In this document: positions 5,442 through 9,311 of the stretch, piece after piece
Layout: every line of letters begins with the position of its first letter
Numbering within the stretch: the stretch's first letter is position 1
From: Oscillospiraceae bacterium
GTDB taxonomy: Bacteria > Bacillota > Clostridia > Oscillospirales > Butyricicoccaceae
Length of the DNA stretch: 9,311 bases
Direction: 5' to 3'
Assembly: GCA_902797555.1 (NCBI GenBank)
Contig: CADBTM010000236.1
Location: forward strand, 1-9,311
Notes under the pieces: model-generated
The model's input: only the letters and a program-made list of their open reading frames with translations
Database searches by the model: none
Told to the model about the DNA's origin: nothing
Program-made: the position numbers and the translations under genes

Positions 5442-6830
5442 TTATGCGTCTTTCTTTTGTACCAGCTTCTTTTCCTTCCACTTGCCCCGACGGTAGAAGA
5501 TCACCGTGGTCACGGCGCCCAGCAGCCACGCGATGAGCAGGGAGAAATACAGCATATCCGGGTTGCCCACCGGGTTTTGCTCGGTGCGGGACAGGCTGAC
5601 CATCAGATAGGCCAGCGGCATCCGCAAAAAGAAGGTCTGGATCACCGAGATCCACATGGGGGTCACCGTGTCGCCCGCGCCGCGCATGACGCCCGACAGG
5701 GTCTGGATGACCGCCATCACCACATAGCCGGAGGCGAGGATGCGCATGATATGCATGCTCAGGGCGACCAGCTCGCCGGTGGAGGTGAAGATCGCCATCA
5801 GATGCTTTCCGAACACCAGAATGATGGTGGTGATGGTGAGGGAAAACAGCAGGGAAAGCCCCAGACCCTGTTTTGCGCCCCGGATCACCCGATCCTTTTG
5901 TCCGGCGCCCATGTTTTGCCCCGCATAGGTGGTCATGGCCGTCCCGAAGGAAAAGTTGGGCAGCATGGCAAAACCGTCTACCCGCTGGACGATGACGTTG
6001 GCGGCGATCAGCTGCTCGCCGAAGGTGTTGGTCAGGCTCTGCACCAGCACGATGGACATGGAAAAGATGGCCTGGGTCACACCGGAGGGCAGGCCGAGAC
6101 GGATGATCTGTCCGGCGTATTTTTTCTGACCCTTGCAAAAGCGGATGCCAAAGTCAAACAGATCGTTCATCCGGCGGAGCCGGTTGATGCACAGCAGGGC
6201 GGACAGCCCCTGGGCGATGATGGTGGCCAGCGCCACACCGGAGACGCCCATCCCCAGCTTTGCCACAAAATAGATATCCAAAACGATGTTGATGACGGTA
6301 GAGACGATGAGATAGACCAGCGCCGACATGGAATCGCCCAACCCCCGCAGCACGCCGCTGAGGATGTTGTAAAAGCCCATGCCCAGGCTGCCCCAAAAGA
6401 GGATGCGAAGATAGGAGGCGCTCCAATCCAGAATGCTTTCGGGGGTGCGCAGCAGCACCAGCATGGGGCGGGCAACGATCACGCCCACGCCGGTCATGAT
6501 GGCGGAGGTGATGAGGATGAGCAAAAAGCAGTTGCCCACCGTCCACGAAAGGCCCTCCCGATCCCGGGCGCCCAGATACTGAGACACCAGAATGGTGGCG
6601 CCCATGCTGACGCCGATGAAAAGCACCAGCAGCAGGTTGACGATGGGGGCGGCGCTTCCCACCGCCGCCAGCGCGTTGTCGCCCACATAGCGCCCCACCA
6701 CGATGCTGTCCACGGTGGAATAGAGCTGTTGGGCGATGTTGCCCAGCAGCATGGGCATGGTGAAGCGCAAAATCTGCTTCCACGGGGTGCCCACAGTCAT
6801 ATCGACAGTCTGAAAGCCTTTGTGTGCCAT
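5442..6830 (-). CDS. MATE family multidrug/metabolite efflux transporter
   Basis: This 462-aa integral membrane protein is a MATE transporter (NorM/DinF-like), which exports cationic drugs or metabolites in exchange for Na+ or H+. It has twelve predicted helices in two homologous halves; the duplication shows in the paired motifs SGVLRGLGDS (first half) and SGVMRGAGDT (second half). The N-terminal half has the typical signature around residues 26-50 (P26, QQLYSTVDSIVVGRYVG with D41). The length is normal. The ATG at 6830 is chosen because GGAGG lies 5 nt upstream; the open frame extends 29 codons further but passes through the promoter. The gene stands alone and is divergent from the metal-efflux operon. 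The ArsR-like operator there lies about 100 bp from this promoter, so shared control is not indicated. The substrate is unknown. Confidence 0.95.
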   Translation of the reverse strand: MAHKGFQTVDMTVGTPWKQILRFTMPMLLGNIAQQLYSTVDSIVVGRYVGDNALAAVGSAAPIVNLLLVLFIGVSMGATILVSQYLGARDREGLSWTVGNCFLLILITSAIMTGVGVIVARPMLVLLRTPESILDWSASYLRILFWGSLGMGFYNILSGVLRGLGDSMSALVYLIVSTVINIVLDIYFVAKLGMGVSGVALATIIAQGLSALLCINRLRRMNDLFDFGIRFCKGQKKYAGQIIRLGLPSGVTQAIFSMSIVLVQSLTNTFGEQLIAANVIVQRVDGFAMLPNFSFGTAMTTYAGQNMGAGQKDRVIRGAKQGLGLSLLFSLTITTIILVFGKHLMAIFTSTGELVALSMHIMRILASGYVVMAVIQTLSGVMRGAGDTVTPMWISVIQTFFLRMPLAYLMVSLSRTEQNPVGNPDMLYFSLLIAWLLGAVTTVIFYRRGKWKEKKLVQKKDA

Positions 6831-6860
6831 GATTTCCTCCATAGTAAAAGCTAATTTCTT

Positions 6861-6889
6861 ATTATACAGGAAGCGGGAGGAAATGTCAA
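6861..6889 (-). promoter_or_regulatory. Consensus sigma-A promoter of the MATE gene
   Basis: On the minus strand a perfect TTGACA (6889-6884) and a perfect TATAAT (6866-6861) are separated by exactly 17 nt. Transcription should begin near 6854, leaving a short leader that carries GGAGG. This is the strongest promoter seen in the window. Confidence 0.93.
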
Positions 6890-6923
6890 AAAACCTTTTT
6901 CCGAGAAAAATGCGCAAAAGGGG

Positions 6924-6951
6924 TTGACATCGGCATAGAATGTGCTAATAT
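6924..6951 (+). promoter_or_regulatory. Promoter of the HMA / P1B-ATPase operon
   Basis: Perfect TTGACA (6924-6929), a 16-nt spacer ending in TGC (an extended -10), then TAATAT (6946-6951). The start is predicted near 6958, inside the inverted repeat described next. Confidence 0.85.
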
Positions 6952-6954
6952 GAA

Positions 6955-6978
6955 AACATGAACAATCATTCATATGTT
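6955..6978. promoter_or_regulatory. ArsR/SmtB-type operator over the transcription start
   Basis: The core ATGAA (6958-6962), six bases, TTCAT (6969-6973) matches the TGAA-N6-TTCA centre of ArsR/SmtB-family metal-sensor operators. The outer AACAT and ATGTT (6955-6959 and 6974-6978) add a second symmetric layer. It covers the predicted start of the metal-efflux operon, so a bound repressor would block transcription and metal would relieve it. No arsR-type gene lies in the window. Confidence 0.72.
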
Positions 6979-7013
6979 TGACCTCTTTTGGCCAAAGAAA
7001 AGGAGAGAAAACC

Positions 7014-7232
7014 ATGAAAAAGACCTATAAGATCGACGTGGATTGCGCCAACTGCGCCAACCTGATGGAAAACACCGCAAAGAACACCTCCGGCGTCAAG
7101 GATTGCACCGTCAGCTTTATGACCCTCAAAATGAAGGTGGAGTTTGAAGAGGGCGCCGATGTGGATACGGTGATGCAGGCCGTCCTTGCCAACTGCAAGA
7201 AGGTCGAGCCGGACTGCGAGATCTATCTGTAA
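7014..7232 (+). CDS. Free-standing heavy-metal-associated (HMA) domain protein
   Basis: This 72-aa protein is a single ferredoxin-like HMA fold, the soft-metal-binding module of metallochaperones and P1B ATPase N-termini. The metal site is C11-A-N-C14 in VDCANCANLMEN, followed by the usual GVKDCTVSFMTLKMKVEF strand-helix pattern. The CxxC is preceded by aspartate rather than the GMTC of copper chaperones, which suits Zn/Cd-type domains. Extra cysteines occur at C31, C61 and C68. The ATG at 7014 is chosen because AAGGAG lies 8 nt upstream and the domain starts here; a longer frame begins at 6978 inside the operator. It is the first gene of the operon, 56 nt before the ATPase, which itself lacks an HMA domain, so it probably delivers metal to or regulates that pump. 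Confidence 0.94.
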   Translation: MKKTYKIDVDCANCANLMENTAKNTSGVKDCTVSFMTLKMKVEFEEGADVDTVMQAVLANCKKVEPDCEIYL

Positions 7233-7242
7233 GCTTCTCCCG

Positions 7243-7265
7243 GAGCCCGCGTCGCGGGCTCTTTT
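7243..7265 (+). terminator. Hairpin between the HMA and ATPase genes (attenuator-like)
   Basis: A perfect 8-bp GC-rich stem (7243-7250 with 7254-7261), a 3-nt loop, and TTTT (7262-7265) followed by GATG and a second T-run. It looks like a partial terminator or processing hairpin that lets the small HMA protein be made in excess of the ATPase. No other promoter is visible before the ATPase. Confidence 0.7.
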
Positions 7266-7288
7266 GATGTTTTTCGAGGTGATCCATT

Positions 7289-9199
7289 GTGAACAAGAAA
7301 CAGAAAAAACTGCTCCTCCGGATCCTTGTGGCGGCGGTGTTCTTTGTACCGCTCTATCTGATCTCCGAGGAGATCGTGCCCGTTTCTCTGCCCAGATGGG
7401 CGCTGCTCGTGCTGTTTTTGGTACCCTATCTGCTGGTGGGGTATGACATTTTGCGCAAGGCCTTTCTGGGGATCAAAAACGGACAGGTTTTTGACGAGAA
7501 CTTTTTGATGACGGTGGCCACCGTGGGCGCCATCGTGCTGGGCGAATACGGCGAGGGCGTGGCCGTCATGCTGCTCTATCAGGTGGGCGAGCTCTTTCAG
7601 AGCTATGCGGTGGGCAAAAGCCGCCGCAGCATCACCGAGCTGATGGACATCCGTCCCGATTATGCCAACATCGAGGAGGACGGCGCGCTGACCCAGGTCG
7701 ACCCCGACGAGGTGGAGGTGGGCAGCATCATCGTGGTGCAGCCCGGAGAAAAGATCCCGCTGGACGGCGTGGTGGTGGAGGGCACCTCCGCCCTCAACAC
7801 GTCGGCGCTCACCGGCGAGAGCAAGCCCCGGGACGTGGGTGTGGACGATACCGTGCTCAGCGGCAGCATCAATATGACCGGCCTGCTGCGTGTGCGCACC
7901 ACGGCGGAGTTTGACGAGTCCACCGCGTCCAAGATCCTCGATCTGGTGGAAAACGCCGCTTCTCACAAGTCCAAATCCGAAACCTTCATCTCCAGGTTCG
8001 CCCGGTACTATACCCCCATCGTCTGCTATGCGGCGCTGGCGCTGGCCGTTTTGCCGCCGCTGTTCTGCACGGTCACCGGGATCGGGCTGGAAAGCTATCC
8101 CTCTCTGGGCAAGCTGTGGGGCGACTGGGTGCTGCGCGCCTGCACCTTTTTGGTGATCAGCTGCCCCTGCGCCGTGGTCATCAGCATCCCCCTCAGCTTT
8201 TTCGCCGGGCTGGGCGGCGCCAGCAATCAGGGCATCCTCATCAAGGGCTCCAACTATCTGGAGGCGCTGGCGCAGGTCAAGGTGGTGGCCTTTGACAAAA
8301 CGGGCACCATCACCAAGGGCAATTTTGCGGTGACCGGCGTCCATCACAGCGTGATGGAGGACGAAAAGCTGCTGGAATATGCCGCCCTCGCCGAGTGCCA
8401 TTCCTCCCATCCCATCAGCAAAAGCCTGATGGCCGCCTACGGCAAGCCGACGGAGCAAAGCCGCGTGACCGACGTGCAGGAGATCAGCGGTCACGGCGTC
8501 ACCGCCAAGGTGGACGGCGTCGCGGTGGCGGTGGGCAACGAAAAGCTGATGAACCGTCTGGGGCTGGAGCCCATCCTCTGCCATCATCCCGGCACGGTGA
8601 TCCATGTGGCGGTGGGAGGAGCGTACTGCGGGCACATCCTCATCACCGACGAGCTCAAGGAGCATTCCCGTGAGGCGGTGGACGCCCTGCACCGCGCAGG
8701 CGTGGAGCAGACCGTCATGCTGACGGGAGACACCGAAAACGTGGCCAAAAAGGTGGCGGAGGAGACCGGCCTTACCCGATACCGGGCGGAGCTGCTGCCC
8801 GCCGACAAGGTGGCCTGTGTGGAGGAGCTTTTGCAGGATTGTTCGGCGAGCCGCAGGCTGGCCTTTGTGGGCGACGGCATCAACGACGCTCCGGTGCTCT
8901 CCCGGGCGGACATCGGCATCGCCATGGGCGCGCTGGGCTCGGACGCCGCCATCGAGGCCGCCGACGTGGTGCTGATGGACGACGACCCCATCAAGATCGC
9001 CAAGGCCATCCGCATCTCCCAGAAGTGTCTGCGCATCGTCCGGGAAAACATCGTCTTTACCCTGACGGTAAAGGTGCTCTGTCTGCTGCTGGCGGCGGCG
9101 GGCATGGCAGATATGTGGATGGCCATTGCGGCCGACGTGGGCGTGATGATTCTCGCTGTGCTCAACGCCATCCGCTGCCTGTTTGTGAAACACCTGTAA
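7289..9199 (+). CDS. cadA: P1B-2 type Zn/Cd/Pb-translocating P-type ATPase
   Basis: This 636-aa membrane ATPase exports divalent soft metals at the cost of ATP. It has TGES at 175-178 (actuator), the intramembrane metal site CPC at 292-294, the phosphorylated D336 in DKTGT, the SSHP motif with H374-P375 in the nucleotide domain, and GDGIND at 528-533. In the last two helices K595 (LTVKVL) and D616 (AADVGV) match the Lys and Asp that define the Zn/Cd/Pb subgroup (ZntA/CadA), as opposed to copper pumps. There is no N-terminal HMA domain: the first helix begins at about residue 8, and the HMA module is supplied by the separate upstream gene. It starts with GTG, preceded by GAGGTGAT at 5-6 nt. 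The exact metal and the cadA/zntA name are not decided by sequence. Confidence 0.96.
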   Translation: MNKKQKKLLLRILVAAVFFVPLYLISEEIVPVSLPRWALLVLFLVPYLLVGYDILRKAFLGIKNGQVFDENFLMTVATVGAIVLGEYGEGVAVMLLYQVGELFQSYAVGKSRRSITELMDIRPDYANIEEDGALTQVDPDEVEVGSIIVVQPGEKIPLDGVVVEGTSALNTSALTGESKPRDVGVDDTVLSGSINMTGLLRVRTTAEFDESTASKILDLVENAASHKSKSETFISRFARYYTPIVCYAALALAVLPPLFCTVTGIGLESYPSLGKLWGDWVLRACTFLVISCPCAVVISIPLSFFAGLGGASNQGILIKGSNYLEALAQVKVVAFDKTGTITKGNFAVTGVHHSVMEDEKLLEYAALAECHSSHPISKSLMAAYGKPTEQSRVTDVQEISGHGVTAKVDGVAVAVGNEKLMNRLGLEPILCHHPGTVIHVAVGGAYCGHILITDELKEHSREAVDALHRAGVEQTVMLTGDTENVAKKVAEETGLTRYRAELLPADKVACVEELLQDCSASRRLAFVGDGINDAPVLSRADIGIAMGALGSDAAIEAADVVLMDDDPIKIAKAIRISQKCLRIVRENIVFTLTVKVLCLLLAAAGMADMWMAIAADVGVMILAVLNAIRCLFVKHL

Positions 9200-9201
9200 A
9201 A

Positions 9202-9239
9202 GAAAAAAACAGCGCCCCCGCTGCCATGGCAGCGGGGGC
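9202..9239. terminator. Bidirectional terminator after the P1B ATPase
   Basis: A 26-nt perfect palindrome (9214-9239, 12-bp arms around the central AT) lies 15 nt past the ATPase stop. On the minus strand it is followed by seven T (complement of 9202-9208); on the plus strand by ATTTCCTTTTA. It therefore suits both the ATPase operon and the minus-strand gene ending at 9248, the minus direction having the better T-run. Confidence 0.85.
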
Positions 9240-9247
9240 ATTTCCTT

Positions 9248-9311
9248 TTACAGAGAAAGGTCGGGGAAGGGCGACAGGCTTCGCGCCAGAATGCCGTGCA
9301 TCATGGCGATG
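9248..9311 (-). CDS. 3' end of a minus-strand gene of unknown product (partial)
   Basis: Reading inward from the window edge on the minus strand, the frame ending at the TAA (9250-9248) gives the C-terminal residues IAMMHGILARSLSPFPDLSL. It stops 9 nt before a hairpin that has a strong T-run on the minus strand, which is why I think a real convergent gene ends here. Only about 20 residues are visible and I do not recognise them. Confidence 0.5.
   Translation of the reverse strand, partial: IAMMHGILARSLSPFPDLSL

Noticed and set aside
5457..6854. Long plus-strand open frame opposite the MATE gene
   Set aside because: The translation is low-complexity His/Asp/Gly-rich and antisense to a clear twelve-helix transporter. 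No ribosome binding site or promoter supports it.
6831..6917. 29-codon N-terminal extension of the MATE protein
   Set aside because: The extension overlaps the consensus promoter, and the ATG at 6830 has GGAGG at proper spacing and a normal family N-terminus.
6984..7002. Short palindrome TTTGGCCAAA in the HMA leader
   Set aside because: Ten bases only and close to the ribosome binding site; no terminator or operator features, so likely chance.
7289..9199. Copper (P1B-1) identity for the ATPase
   Set aside because: CPC alone is shared, but K595 and D616 in the last two helices match the Zn/Cd/Pb subgroup and the copper-type Asn/Tyr/Met-Ser residues are not seen.
7223..9241. Very long open frame on the minus strand opposite the P-type ATPase
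   Set aside because: It is antisense to an unmistakable ATPase, its product is rich in His, Gly and Gln with no recognisable domain, and it starts inside a terminator palindrome. It is a codon-bias shadow in GC-rich DNA.

Overview
The window reads as a stretch of chromosome from a low-to-mid GC-relative Gram-positive anaerobe, most likely a Clostridia member (Oscillospiraceae/Ruminococcaceae-like). The evidence is: near-consensus sigma-A promoters, strong purine-rich Shine-Dalgarno sites, GTG/TTG starts, intrinsic terminators with T-runs after almost every transcription unit, a small single-cluster ferredoxin, and small domain families (DUF4491, DUF4428) that I know mainly from Firmicutes. 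The DNA is fairly GC-rich by eye. The lineage is an inference. No mobile element, tRNA, rRNA or CRISPR array was seen.

Layout. (1) 44-1271 (+): a DHDPS/N-acetylneuraminate-lyase family aldolase overlapped by 4 nt (GTGA) with a DUF4491 membrane-protein gene that carries an in-frame TAA at codon 23, closed by a terminator. (2) 1278-2869 (-): a secreted/anchored protein of unknown function with four C-terminal membrane helices, and upstream of it a Crp/Fnr-family regulator. (3) 2887-3242: the regulator is divergent from a short 4Fe-4S ferredoxin gene. A perfect 14-bp palindrome lies between them, just downstream of the regulator's own promoter. (4) 3265-4627 (+): a tandem HD / HD-GYP phosphohydrolase with its own promoter, probably starting at a TTG. 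(5) 4668-5438 (+): a DUF4428 zinc-ribbon protein, convergent with (6) 5442-6889 (-): a MATE-family efflux transporter with a near-perfect promoter. (7) 6924-9239 (+): a metal-resistance operon consisting of an ArsR/SmtB-like operator over the start site, a 72-aa HMA metal-binding protein, a hairpin, and a P1B-2 (Zn/Cd/Pb) ATPase lacking its own HMA domain. A bidirectional terminator separates this operon from the 3' end of a minus-strand gene that runs off the window.

How they work together. The clearest functional units are the metal-efflux operon (free HMA protein plus ATPase, probably metal-derepressed by an ArsR-type repressor encoded elsewhere) and the regulator/ferredoxin pair, which probably share the palindromic operator. 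The other genes look like independent single-gene housekeeping or accessory units. I did not find a convincing new multi-gene system. The best leads are the interrupted DUF4491 gene, the shared palindrome with activation-like and repression-like geometry, the split HMA/ATPase with an internal hairpin, and the uncharacterised four-helix membrane protein.
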